From an uncultured Lachnospiraceae bacterium (GTDB taxonomy: Bacteria > Bacillota > Clostridia > Lachnospirales > Lachnospiraceae), in contig CACXDC010000159.1 in NCBI GenBank assembly GCA_902766365.1, forward strand, positions 1 to 32,023: 32,023 nt of DNA, given 5' to 3'. Below the pieces are notes generated by a model. That model was not told where the DNA came from, did not search any database, and was given only the letters and a program-made list of their open reading frames with translations. Below, piece after piece: positions 15,857 through 23,405 of this stretch. Within the stretch, counting starts at the first letter, position 1. The number at the start of each line of letters is the position of its first letter. Position numbers and translations under genes: made by a program.

Positions 15857-16639
15857 TTATGCACTCATTACCCTGACAAAGCTGACAACCATGCGCTTCA
15901 TCTGTTCATAAATGAATCCTGCTGCATCCGGCAGCATCGCTGTTGTTACAAACAGTATACAGAACCCAACCAGTACCTTCATCTGGATACCAACTGCAAA
16001 CATGTTAAGCTGTGGGGATACCTTGGCAAGAATACCAAGCACAGCATTCAGAAGGATCATCACTGCAAAGATCGGCAGGCAGATTCTGAAGCCTACGATA
16101 ATATAGTCACCCATAAAGGTGATCAGTGCCTGCAGCAGTGCTTCGTCATGGAATACCGCTCCGTTGACAGGAATCAGCTCATAAGTCTCTGCAAGCGCTT
16201 TCAGCAGATATCTGTGCATACCGGAGATCATCAGAAGGAGCAATACCATATAATTGTAATATACACCGGTAATCGTCGTCTGCTGCTTGGTAGTTGGATC
16301 AAACAGGCTGGCCATGGAAAGCCCCATTTCCATATCTGCGATCTGACCGGCAAATGACACTACTGCTGTACAGAGATTTGCCCCAAAGCCTATCAGGAAT
16401 CCGGTTACAACCTCTTTCATAACAATAATGGTATATCCGATCAGTGTATCGTACACAACTTCCTGCTTTGGTCCGGTCTGATATAGCAGAACCGATATAA
16501 AAAAAGCAAGTCCCACACGCACTCTTGCCGGTGTATTGCTCATACTGAAGAATGGTGCAATATAGACAAAGCTGGCAACCCTGACAAAAATAAGAAGAAA
16601 TAATTCAAGATCACCATAACTGAAATTGTAATCTATCAT
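15857..16639 (-). CDS. fliR: flagellar export protein FliR
   Basis: A 260-residue, highly hydrophobic protein with six or so membrane helices, a component of the FliP5-FliQ4-FliR1 export gate. Family features include the early LFLLIFVRVASFVYIAPFF segment and the GFLIGFGANLCTAVVSFAGQ region. The start is three bases after the fliQ stop, with AGGTAGGA directly upstream, so the two are translated together. No unusual features. Confidence 0.97.
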   Translation of the reverse strand: MIDYNFSYGDLELFLLIFVRVASFVYIAPFFSMSNTPARVRVGLAFFISVLLYQTGPKQEVVYDTLIGYTIIVMKEVVTGFLIGFGANLCTAVVSFAGQIADMEMGLSMASLFDPTTKQQTTITGVYYNYMVLLLLMISGMHRYLLKALAETYELIPVNGAVFHDEALLQALITFMGDYIIVGFRICLPIFAVMILLNAVLGILAKVSPQLNMFAVGIQMKVLVGFCILFVTTAMLPDAAGFIYEQMKRMVVSFVRVMSA

Positions 16640-16642
16640 ATC

Positions 16643-16912
16643 CTACCTGGTATACAGACTGAAATTAGACCACAGTCTGTTCATAAACTCTGTTATCTGC
16701 GTAAGCATCCAGTTTCCCAGCACGATAATGGACAGAAAAACTGCCAGTATCTTTGGTACAAAAGTCAGTGTCTGTTCCTGGATCGACGTTACCGTCTGAA
16801 AGATACTGATCAGAAGTCCTACGATCAGAGACACCAGAAGAATCGGCGCTGATACCTTGATCACAAGGAACAGGGCATCACTGGCAATTGCTGTTACGTC
16901 ATCAACACTCAT
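16643..16912 (-). CDS. fliQ: flagellar export protein FliQ
   Basis: An 89-residue protein with two membrane helices (about 13-35 and 50-72), normal for FliQ, which packs around the FliP/FliR core of the export gate. The family segment ISIFQTVTSIQEQTLTFVPK is present. AAGGAG lies eight bases before the ATG. It lies between fliP (17 bases) and fliR (3 bases). Confidence 0.97.
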   Translation of the reverse strand: MSVDDVTAIASDALFLVIKVSAPILLVSLIVGLLISIFQTVTSIQEQTLTFVPKILAVFLSIIVLGNWMLTQITEFMNRLWSNFSLYTR

Positions 16913-16929
16913 TGCTTATTCTCCTTCCA

Positions 16930-17808
16930 TCAGTTGAATGTCCGAACCAGATTCACGATGATCAGGTTCCATCCATCTGCCAGTACAAACAGTAAGATCT
17001 TGAATGGCATGGATATTGTCGTAGGTGGCAGCATCATCATGCCCATACTCATCAGTGCTGAAGATACCACCATATCAATCACGATAAACGGAATGTAAAT
17101 AATAAAGCCTATAATAAATGCTTCCCTGAGCTGTCCCACCATAAAGGCCGGTGCCAGCACTGATAACGGAATATCATCCAGTGCTCCACTCTCCCAGCTG
17201 TCACCACTGATATCCATAAATACATCCACATCCTCTGTCTGTGTCTGCTTATACATAAATTCCCTGAGTGGCTGGATTCCTCTTTCAAAAAATTCCTGCT
17301 GGTCAATCTCACCCTGTTCCATGGGAACAACTGCTTCCTCATAGATCTGTGTCATATAAGGACGCATAATAAAAAAGGTCAGAAATAAAGCTAACCCAAT
17401 CAGTACCTGATTCGGAGGCGCTGTCTGGGTATTTAAAGCCGACCTTGTAAAATGCAGAACGATCAGTACCTTGGTAAAAGAGGTAAGCATGATCAGAAGA
17501 GTTGGTGCCAGTGCGATCAGCGTCAGCGTGATCAGGATCCTTAAGGATCCATTCACCTGTCCATTTCCATTATTATAAGTAACTGTCATCGTATTGGCAA
17601 TATTCAGTTCCGAAAGCTCCTCAGGAGTGCTGGCCGTTCCTGGTTCTTCAATATTCGTTCTTTCCTCTGTACTGCCCGTAAGGTGGGAATCCACCTCTGT
17701 TGCATGTACACCGGAAGAAGGGATAATAGACAATATGCCCACCGTCAGCAGCAGGCATATGATTTTCATTATTCTGTTTGCATGGAAAAACTTTTTCATG
17801 CGATTCAA
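16930..17808 (-). CDS. fliP: flagellar export protein FliP
   Basis: A 292-residue FliP, the main pore-forming subunit of the export gate. A cleavable-type signal sequence (about 14-37, IMKIICLLLTVGILSII then PSSGVHA) is followed by a variable spacer and then membrane helices with family segments LIALAPTLLIMLTSFTK, VLHFTRSALNTQTAPPNQVL and LFLTFFIMRPYM. The start is uncertain. The longest frame begins with TTG at 17808, for which GAGG in the end of fliO is about ten bases upstream; the next ATG at 17799 has no well-placed ribosome-binding site. Confidence 0.96.
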   Translation of the reverse strand: MNRMKKFFHANRIMKIICLLLTVGILSIIPSSGVHATEVDSHLTGSTEERTNIEEPGTASTPEELSELNIANTMTVTYNNGNGQVNGSLRILITLTLIALAPTLLIMLTSFTKVLIVLHFTRSALNTQTAPPNQVLIGLALFLTFFIMRPYMTQIYEEAVVPMEQGEIDQQEFFERGIQPLREFMYKQTQTEDVDVFMDISGDSWESGALDDIPLSVLAPAFMVGQLREAFIIGFIIYIPFIVIDMVVSSALMSMGMMMLPPTTISMPFKILLFVLADGWNLIIVNLVRTFN

Positions 17809-17811
17809 AAC

Positions 17812-18180
17812 TCAGTCATCCTCTTTTGCGTTCTGTTTTTTAAACTTTTCCAGTATGTCACCAAAATTCAGATTCTGTCCGTTACCATTTTCATGGAACT
17901 GGATCTCTTCTCTGGACAATTCAGCCAGCATGTGGATTTCATCTTTTCCTACTGCGATCACCAGGTATTTTTCACCTGCACGTACTATCTGCAGATATTT
18001 GTTCCCGGTAACACGCATGGTCTCAATCACTTCAAGATTACATCCTGCCGCCTTTGTCTTCTGGTACCCTGCGATCCATCTCGTAGTCAGCCAGGTAACC
18101 GCAAGGACAAAGACGAACAGGATCAGTACTGTCATAAACTGTAAGAATCCATCCGTTCTGTCCATACCTGTCAGAAGCAT
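17812..18180 (-). CDS. fliO: flagellar biosynthesis protein FliO (FliZ)
   Basis: A 122-residue protein with one membrane helix (about 16-37, MTVLILFVFVLAVTWLTTRW) and a small cytoplasmic beta domain containing NLEVIETMRVTGNKYLQIVR, the FliO pattern. FliO helps assemble the FliP ring in the export gate. The start is one base after the cheY stop, with AGGA four bases upstream, so it is coupled to cheY. The Bacillus counterpart, called fliZ, sits at the same place. Confidence 0.93.
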   Translation of the reverse strand: MLLTGMDRTDGFLQFMTVLILFVFVLAVTWLTTRWIAGYQKTKAAGCNLEVIETMRVTGNKYLQIVRAGEKYLVIAVGKDEIHMLAELSREEIQFHENGNGQNLNFGDILEKFKKQNAKEDD

Positions 18181-18181
18181 A

Positions 18182-18544
18182 TTATCCTACTACCTTCTTG
18201 ACTGCTTCCAGTACACGGTCTGCCTGAAACGGCTTTACGATGAAGTCCTTGGCACCACTCTGAATAGCTTCAATAACCATCGCCTGCTGGCCCATTGCAG
18301 AACACATGATAACCTGTGCGGAAGGATCTGCTGCCTTGATATTCTTCAGTGCCTGAATGCCATCTACCTCCGGCATTGTGATATCCATCAGAACAAGATC
18401 GGGCTTCAGCTCGTTGTATTTCTCAAGAGCCTTTGCTCCATTCTCTGCTTCTCCGGCAACATTGTAACCATTCTTGGTCAGAATGTCCTTAATCATCATA
18501 CGCATGAATGCTGCATCGTCTACAATTAAAATATTCTTTGCCAT
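18182..18544 (-). CDS. cheY: chemotaxis response regulator CheY
   Basis: A 120-residue stand-alone receiver domain. Acidic residues Asp9 and Asp10, phosphoacceptor Asp54 (LVLMDITMPEVDG), Ser82 and Lys104 (FIVKPF) are all in place. CheA phosphorylates it and it then binds the switch proteins FliM and FliY to bias rotation; CheC and FliY dephosphorylate it. GGAG lies nine bases before the ATG. It lies directly after fliY, as in Bacillus. Confidence 0.98.
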   Translation of the reverse strand: MAKNILIVDDAAFMRMMIKDILTKNGYNVAGEAENGAKALEKYNELKPDLVLMDITMPEVDGIQALKNIKAADPSAQVIMCSAMGQQAMVIEAIQSGAKDFIVKPFQADRVLEAVKKVVG

Positions 18545-18564
18545 AACTTTTCTCCTATACTTTT

Positions 18565-19920
18565 CTATTTAATGATTTCCGTTACACGGACACCAAAACT
18601 CTCTTCGATTACTACTACTTCACCTTTAGCCACAAATTTTCCATTTACCAGTACATCTACCGGTTCTCCGGCGATCTTGTCCAGTTCGATGATCGTACCT
18701 GGTGCAAAATCCAGAATCTCAGCAATGGATTTCTTCGTTCTTCCAAGCTCTACTGTAACCTCCAGCGGTACATCCATGATCAGTCCGATATTTTCCTGAC
18801 CGGGTACCTGTCCTGCCGTACCGGAAAAGCTCTGGAACTGTGCCGGCTGAACATTCATGTTCTGCTGCTGGTTCATATTCATCTGCGGCATTCCATAACC
18901 GGGTGCCATACCCGCCTGTGGCATTCCATAGCCGGGTGCCATGCCCATCTGCGGCATTCCATAACCAGGTGCCATACCCATCTGTGGTACGCCCTGTTGT
19001 GGATCCATATTTCCTGCCGGAGCTGCTGTCGGCGGTACATATGGTGCCGGTTCCGGTGCTGCCGGAGCTGGTGCAGGCGCAGGGGTTGGTGCAGGTGCAG
19101 GAGCTGACTGTGCCGGGGCTGGATCCTGCTGCGACATAAACGTCTCATAAAGGCTCTTCGCAAAATCTACCGGATAAAGCTGCATGATCGTACTGTCTAC
19201 CAGATCCTCGATCTGCATCCGGAAAGAAATCTTTACAAAAGTATGTGAGAGGAAATCTGCAATATCTCCACCAAATTTAAAGTCCTGCAGATCAATCCTT
19301 GTTGCCTCCGGGGGACTGATATCGATCATCTTCCCCAGCATCGTAGACATGGAAGTGGCTGCTGATCCCATCATCTGGTTCATTGCCTCAGAAATGGCAC
19401 TCAGATGAAGTTCTCCGAGTTCACCATCTGTATTGCTTCCGTCTCCTCCCATCATCAGGTCTGTGATTACCTTAACGTCATGCTCCTTGAGTACCATGAT
19501 ATTGGAGCCGTCAAGTCCTGATGTATATCTGATCTGAATAAAGACGCACGGTCTTTGATAATCCTTGGATACCTTATCCCAGTTTGTAAGTTCGACAACT
19601 GGTGTTGTAATATTTACTTTTCTGTTTACCAGAGAATACAGTGTTGTTGCAGAAGATCCCATGCTGATATTGGCGATCTCTCCAATAGCATCCTTCTCTG
19701 TATCACTTAACAGGTTTTCATCAATCGGATCTGATTTGATCTCTGATCCCGGAGTACCTGCATCTTCTGTTTTCGCACTGTCATCTGCTGCAGCATTTGC
19801 TGCTGACCCGGCATCTTCTGCCTTTGCAGAATCCGCTGTGGTATCGCCATCTGCACCCTTGGAAAGATCCATCCCGCTAAGCAGTGCATTTATTTCATCC
19901 TGCGATAACATTCCATCCAT
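18565..19920 (-). CDS. fliY: flagellar switch protein and CheY-P phosphatase FliY (FliN-type)
   Basis: A 451-residue switch protein. The N-terminus MLSQDEINALLSGM (4-17) is a FliM-like CheY-P docking helix. A CheC-type domain (about 65-265) has both phosphatase motifs: Asp77, Glu81, Asn84, Pro107 and Ser174, Glu178, Asn181, Pro204. A Pro/Ala-rich linker follows, then three 11-residue repeats of the GMAPGYGMPQM type. The SpoA/FliN domain (about 376-451) forms the C-ring base. It thus combines rotor structure with CheY-P removal at the motor. Its longer length than Bacillus FliY (about 378) comes mainly from the linker. It follows fliM by six bases. Confidence 0.97.
   Translation of the reverse strand: MDGMLSQDEINALLSGMDLSKGADGDTTADSAKAEDAGSAANAAADDSAKTEDAGTPGSEIKSDPIDENLLSDTEKDAIGEIANISMGSSATTLYSLVNRKVNITTPVVELTNWDKVSKDYQRPCVFIQIRYTSGLDGSNIMVLKEHDVKVITDLMMGGDGSNTDGELGELHLSAISEAMNQMMGSAATSMSTMLGKMIDISPPEATRIDLQDFKFGGDIADFLSHTFVKISFRMQIEDLVDSTIMQLYPVDFAKSLYETFMSQQDPAPAQSAPAPAPTPAPAPAPAAPEPAPYVPPTAAPAGNMDPQQGVPQMGMAPGYGMPQMGMAPGYGMPQAGMAPGYGMPQMNMNQQQNMNVQPAQFQSFSGTAGQVPGQENIGLIMDVPLEVTVELGRTKKSIAEILDFAPGTIIELDKIAGEPVDVLVNGKFVAKGEVVVIEESFGVRVTEIIK
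18881..18987 (-). repeat. 33-bp tandem repeat in fliY linker
   Basis: Three consecutive 33-base units (18881-18913, 18914-18946, 18947-18979) plus a partial fourth encode the 11-residue GMAPGYGMPQM-type repeats of FliY. The units differ at only a few bases and stay in frame, so copy number could change by slippage without breaking the gene. They lie in the flexible linker before the SpoA domain. Confidence 0.9.
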
Positions 19921-19926
19921 GCGTTC

Positions 19927-20907
19927 CTACTCCTCCTCTCTGATCACTGACATGACCCGAACAGCATACTTATCACCGTTTGAACCAGGAAGTGCCGTGA
20001 ACTTCTTGATATTTCCTACATATACATCCATTTCTGAAGTAACTCCTGTTCCCAGCCTGATCACATCTCCCGGCTGCAGGTTTATAAAATCATTCACTGA
20101 TACAAGGCTCTTTCCAAGTACAGCCCTGACAGGAACATCTACCCTTTTCAGCATGGCTTCCAGGCTCTCACTGTAGTTTTCAGTGCTTTCCTTCTGCATG
20201 GTAGAGAACCAGTACTTCGTATTCAGCTTGTCCATGACATCTTCCAGTGTAAAGAAAGGAAGGCAGACATTCATATGTCCCTCCACATCTCCGATCTTGA
20301 CATTCATCGTCACGATCGCGATCATGTCACTGGGAGCGATCACCTGCGCAAACTGTGCATTGGTCTCAATCCTCTCCATTACCGGATTGATGTCAATTAC
20401 ATTCTTCCATGGTTCCCTCATCAGCTGCATACAGACAACCATCAGCTTTTCCAGGATGATCATCTCTATCTCCGAGAAGTCCCTGGCCTTATCAAGCGGC
20501 TGTCCCTGCCCGCCAAGCATTCTGTCTATCATGGCAAATCCAAGATTGGATGCCAGTTCAATGATAATATCTCCATTCAATGGCTGGAAATTTACAATTC
20601 CCAGAATAACCGGATTGGAAAGTGAATTGGTAAATTCCGAAAATGTAACGGTCTCAGAACTGCTTACCGACACCTGTATATTCTTCCGCAGATAAACCGG
20701 AAGGTTGGTCGACAACAGTCTTCCATAATGTTCATAAATAATTTCAAGTGTTCGCAGATGTTCTTTGGAGAACTTCGCAGGTCGCTTGAAATCATAATCT
20801 TTAACCTGTTTATCTCCTGTCTCCTGCATCTGGTCAACATCAAGTTCTCCGGTGCTGAGTGCAGCCAGCAGATTGTCTATTTCACTTTGAGACAGTACCT
20901 CGCCCAC
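19927..20907 (-). CDS. fliM: flagellar motor switch protein FliM
   Basis: A 326-residue FliM. The N-terminal CheY-P binding motif LSQSEIDNLL is at 5-14, the CheC-like middle domain spans about 45-230 (with KFSKEHLRTLEIIYEHYGRL and LGGQGQPLDKARDFSEIE), and the C-terminal SpoA domain about 255-326. It receives CheY-P and couples it to FliG. The start is GTG, chosen because GGAGG lies nine bases upstream. The fliL stop lies 45 bases before it, and its end carries the fliY ribosome-binding site. Confidence 0.98.
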   Translation of the reverse strand: MGEVLSQSEIDNLLAALSTGELDVDQMQETGDKQVKDYDFKRPAKFSKEHLRTLEIIYEHYGRLLSTNLPVYLRKNIQVSVSSSETVTFSEFTNSLSNPVILGIVNFQPLNGDIIIELASNLGFAMIDRMLGGQGQPLDKARDFSEIEMIILEKLMVVCMQLMREPWKNVIDINPVMERIETNAQFAQVIAPSDMIAIVTMNVKIGDVEGHMNVCLPFFTLEDVMDKLNTKYWFSTMQKESTENYSESLEAMLKRVDVPVRAVLGKSLVSVNDFINLQPGDVIRLGTGVTSEMDVYVGNIKKFTALPGSNGDKYAVRVMSVIREEE

Positions 20908-20952
20908 AGAAGCTCACCTCCTTCATCCATTCTGCAGTCCCACATCTGTGTG

Positions 20953-21465
20953 CTACTGATAAAGTGCACTGCTCAGTGTTACATTAAATATGAACTTGGA
21001 GTCAAACATCTTCTGTACTCTTTCAAGGATCTGCTGTTCCACCTCATGGCTGCTGACCTTGATATCTTCCAGTGTATAGGAAGAAACAACATCATTGATC
21101 TCACCCTTGATCAGGCTTTCTCTTGTACTCAGATCTCCATATGCCTTATAGTCTTTATCCTTTGAATTCATGGAGAAAGTCACAGTGATCACAGCAACAT
21201 GACTTGCTGTATCCGATCCTGTACTCTCAAGTGGGATTGTCAGATCTGCGATATCATATGTAACAACATCTGACATGGGAATTGTTTCCTGCTCTTCCTC
21301 ACTGCCATCCTCTCCAAGATCAATGGAAATTGCCGCTGCGATATCTCCCACCAGTGATGCTGTCTTCTTATTGGTTCCAACCACACTTACCAGTGTTACA
21401 GAAGAAAGCACGACATTTACGATCAGAAGTGCAAGAATTACGATAGATATCAGATTTTTTTTCAT
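20953..21465 (-). CDS. fliL: flagellar basal-body protein FliL
   Basis: A 170-residue single-pass protein. The membrane helix is at about 6-28 (ISIVILALLIVNVVLSSVTL), followed by an extracytoplasmic domain. FliL surrounds and stabilises the stator units, raising torque. The C-terminal pattern (ESLIKGEINDVVSSYTLEDI ... ERVQKMFDSKFIFNVTLSS) agrees with the family. AGGGG lies about ten bases before the ATG. It is placed right after motB, a natural functional neighbour; in Bacillus fliL is in the same operon but motAB are elsewhere. Confidence 0.94.
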   Translation of the reverse strand: MKKNLISIVILALLIVNVVLSSVTLVSVVGTNKKTASLVGDIAAAISIDLGEDGSEEEQETIPMSDVVTYDIADLTIPLESTGSDTASHVAVITVTFSMNSKDKDYKAYGDLSTRESLIKGEINDVVSSYTLEDIKVSSHEVEQQILERVQKMFDSKFIFNVTLSSALYQ

Positions 21466-21485
21466 GGTTTATAGTCCCCTTTATA

Positions 21486-22292
21486 TCAGTAAGAGCTGAG
21501 CTCATTATAAATTTTGATCTCGACCCGTCTGTTTTTCGCCCTTCCCTCTTCGGTAGAGTTATCTGCAACAGGATCATATTCTCCCCTGCCGGAGTGTTTG
21601 ATCATTGCCGGATCCAGTGTGGTGTTCTGCACCAGATAATAAAATACAGAAAGTGCACGTCCATCACTGAGCTCATCATTATTAGAGTATTTCGCTCCGG
21701 ACATCGGCACATTGTCCGTATGTCCTTCTATTTCAATCACCCCAGGACTGTACTTCTGCAGAATGAGTCCCACCTGGTTCATAATAGGAAGGGCCTCCTC
21801 TTTAAGCTGTACACTTCCGGAGTCAAAGAGTATCGCTCCATTCAGTGTCAGCTGTACATACTGGGAAGTAAATTCCACATCGATCTGGCTGTCCAGATTT
21901 TTTTCTTCCAGTGTTTCCGTGATCTTCTCAGCAAGTTCCTCCGAGGCTTCTGTCTTCGCCTGCTCCACAGCATCTGCTGCTGATTCAAGATCATCCGGGA
22001 TCACATTTCCTTCTGCATCCCTGCCAGTGCTGTTAATATAATTATCCAGCTCATTCAGCTGGCTGACACCGTTCGAGATCAGAAGTCCATCACCAATTGC
22101 AGATGCTCCGGCTGAAAATATGCTGAACGTCTGATTGAATGACGCTGCCAGCAGTTCAAATTTCTGGGCATCCATATTGGACATGGAAAACAGCATTACG
22201 AAGAAGCACAGCAAAAGATTCATCAGGTCGCCAAAGGTAGCCTGCCACGCAGGGGCGCCTTTTGGTGGGTCTTCCTGCCTCTTTTTAGCCAT
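21486..22292 (-). CDS. motB: flagellar stator protein MotB
   Basis: A 268-residue MotB when started at the ATG at 22292. GGAGG lies eight bases upstream; an in-frame GTG three codons earlier would overlap that site. The N-terminus APAWQATFGDLMNLLLCFFV contains the ion-carrying Asp22 of the single membrane helix. A plug/linker region (about 50-120) precedes an OmpA-like peptidoglycan-binding domain (about 140-262) with IEIEGHTDNVP and GRAKNRRVEIKI. It overlaps the motA end by eight bases, so the two are coupled. Proton versus sodium use cannot be told from these residues. Confidence 0.97.
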   Translation of the reverse strand: MAKKRQEDPPKGAPAWQATFGDLMNLLLCFFVMLFSMSNMDAQKFELLAASFNQTFSIFSAGASAIGDGLLISNGVSQLNELDNYINSTGRDAEGNVIPDDLESAADAVEQAKTEASEELAEKITETLEEKNLDSQIDVEFTSQYVQLTLNGAILFDSGSVQLKEEALPIMNQVGLILQKYSPGVIEIEGHTDNVPMSGAKYSNNDELSDGRALSVFYYLVQNTTLDPAMIKHSGRGEYDPVADNSTEEGRAKNRRVEIKIYNELSSY

Positions 22293-23082
22293 TCTCTTCA
22301 CCTCCGTTGTCGCCCTCCTGCATGATCCTGTCTCCAGGTGAAAGGAAGGACTTCAACTTCTCTTCTATGACTCTCGGGTTCTCTCCTGCCTGAATAGAAA
22401 GCAGACCTTCGATCATAATTTCCTTCATCATGATCTCTCCCGAGTTATTTGTCTTAAGTTTACTTGCAACAGGTGTACAGATCCAGTTTGCAAGCAGGGA
22501 TCCATACAGTGTCGTGATAAGTGCTACCGCCATGGACGGTCCGATTGCAGAAGGGTCGTCCATTTCATAAAGCATGTTTACAAGACCGATCAGGGTACCG
22601 ATCATACCCCATGCAGGACCCATGCCTCCCAGATCCTCCCAGAAAGAAATATTCTTCTTATGACGGTCTTCAATACTGATCAGCTCCGTTTCCATAATTC
22701 CTCTTACAAGATCCGGATCGGTACCATCCACAATAAGCAGGATTCCCTTTTTCATGAAATCATCATCCAGATCTCCTGCTGCCTCCTCCAGGGAAAGCAG
22801 ACCCTCCTTACGGGCAATATTGGAAAGATCTATGATCTTCTGTATCATGGACTTAGCATCCAAATCAGGTGCCTTGAAGATCAGGGTAAAGCTCTTCAGT
22901 CCGCCGATATAATCTTTTAGTGTCGATCCCATCAGGATCGCAAAGAATGCACCGCCAAATGTGATGATCATTGACGGGAAATCCACATAACGGTCAATGT
23001 GCGAAAGACCGGCACTCTGTATCATACCGAAGGCACACATTCCAAAACATAATATTAATCCTAAGAGAGACGCTAAATCCAC
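22285..23082 (-). CDS. motA: flagellar stator protein MotA
   Basis: A 265-residue MotA with four membrane helices (about 4-22, 34-52, 150-172 and 183-206). The conserved GGMGPAWGMIGTLIGLVNML and MAVALITTLYGSLLANWICT segments hold the Pro residues of the channel. MotA5MotB2 converts ion flow to torque on FliG. The start is GTG with a modest GGG-containing site upstream; no better start is available before the first membrane helix. It follows flbD by 20 bases. Confidence 0.97.
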   Translation of the reverse strand: MDLASLLGLILCFGMCAFGMIQSAGLSHIDRYVDFPSMIITFGGAFFAILMGSTLKDYIGGLKSFTLIFKAPDLDAKSMIQKIIDLSNIARKEGLLSLEEAAGDLDDDFMKKGILLIVDGTDPDLVRGIMETELISIEDRHKKNISFWEDLGGMGPAWGMIGTLIGLVNMLYEMDDPSAIGPSMAVALITTLYGSLLANWICTPVASKLKTNNSGEIMMKEIMIEGLLSIQAGENPRVIEEKLKSFLSPGDRIMQEGDNGGEENG

Positions 23083-23102
23083 GACTAATACCCGTTTTTG
23101 CG

Positions 23103-23288
23103 TTAATTCGCAAAAATTTCCTTTCTATAAGATTTTACAAGATTTTTTATCTCTTGTCTACTTTCTTTTATAATTATTTTTCTGCCCGTGGTGAAGAAAA
23201 CCACGGTATCCGGCGTTTCTTCAACAACTTCAATCAAATCCGGATTCACCAGTACTTTAGTCCCGTTGATCTTGGTTACCTCAATCAC
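23103..23288 (-). CDS. flbD: FlbD/SwrD family protein
   Basis: A protein of 61 residues starting (V/M)IEVTKINGTKVLVNPDLIE, typical of the FlbD family of Gram-positive flagellar operons; Bacillus SwrD (YlzI) belongs here and raises motor power for swarming. The frame extends upstream to a GTG at 23327, but family members begin at IEVTK, GGAGG lies about 11 bases before the GTG at 23288, and a strong hairpin covers the upstream GTG. The later start is therefore chosen. It is not the enhancer-binding protein also called FlbD in Caulobacter. It lies between flgE and motA. Confidence 0.92.
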   Translation of the reverse strand: MIEVTKINGTKVLVNPDLIEVVEETPDTVVFFTTGRKIIIKESRQEIKNLVKSYRKEIFAN

Positions 23289-23316
23289 TGCTGCTTTTTC
23301 CTCCAAAATGTCTGAA

Positions 23317-23336
23317 GGAACCGGCACCCCGGTTCC
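23317..23336 (-). other. 8-bp perfect stem-loop between flgE and flbD
   Basis: GGAACCGG and CCGGTTCC flank a four-base loop in the intergenic region between flgE and flbD. No T run follows on the minus strand, so it is not a standard terminator. It could be an RNA processing or stability element inside the operon transcript. The flbD ribosome-binding site lies just after it. Confidence 0.6.
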
Positions 23337-23405
23337 CCCAGATTTCTGTTTTAAATTTTGCTTTGGCAGCCTGTTTATGCTGCTGTCAGTCCTTTAGTGT
23401 CTGTC

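Noticed and set aside
17594..18529. Plus-strand frame of 311 codons
   Set aside because: Antisense to fliP, fliO and cheY, all clearly recognised. Long antisense frames are expected from the codon bias of these genes.
18881..18987. Possible CRISPR-like array
   Set aside because: The units are directly adjacent with no spacers and encode in-frame FliY repeats.
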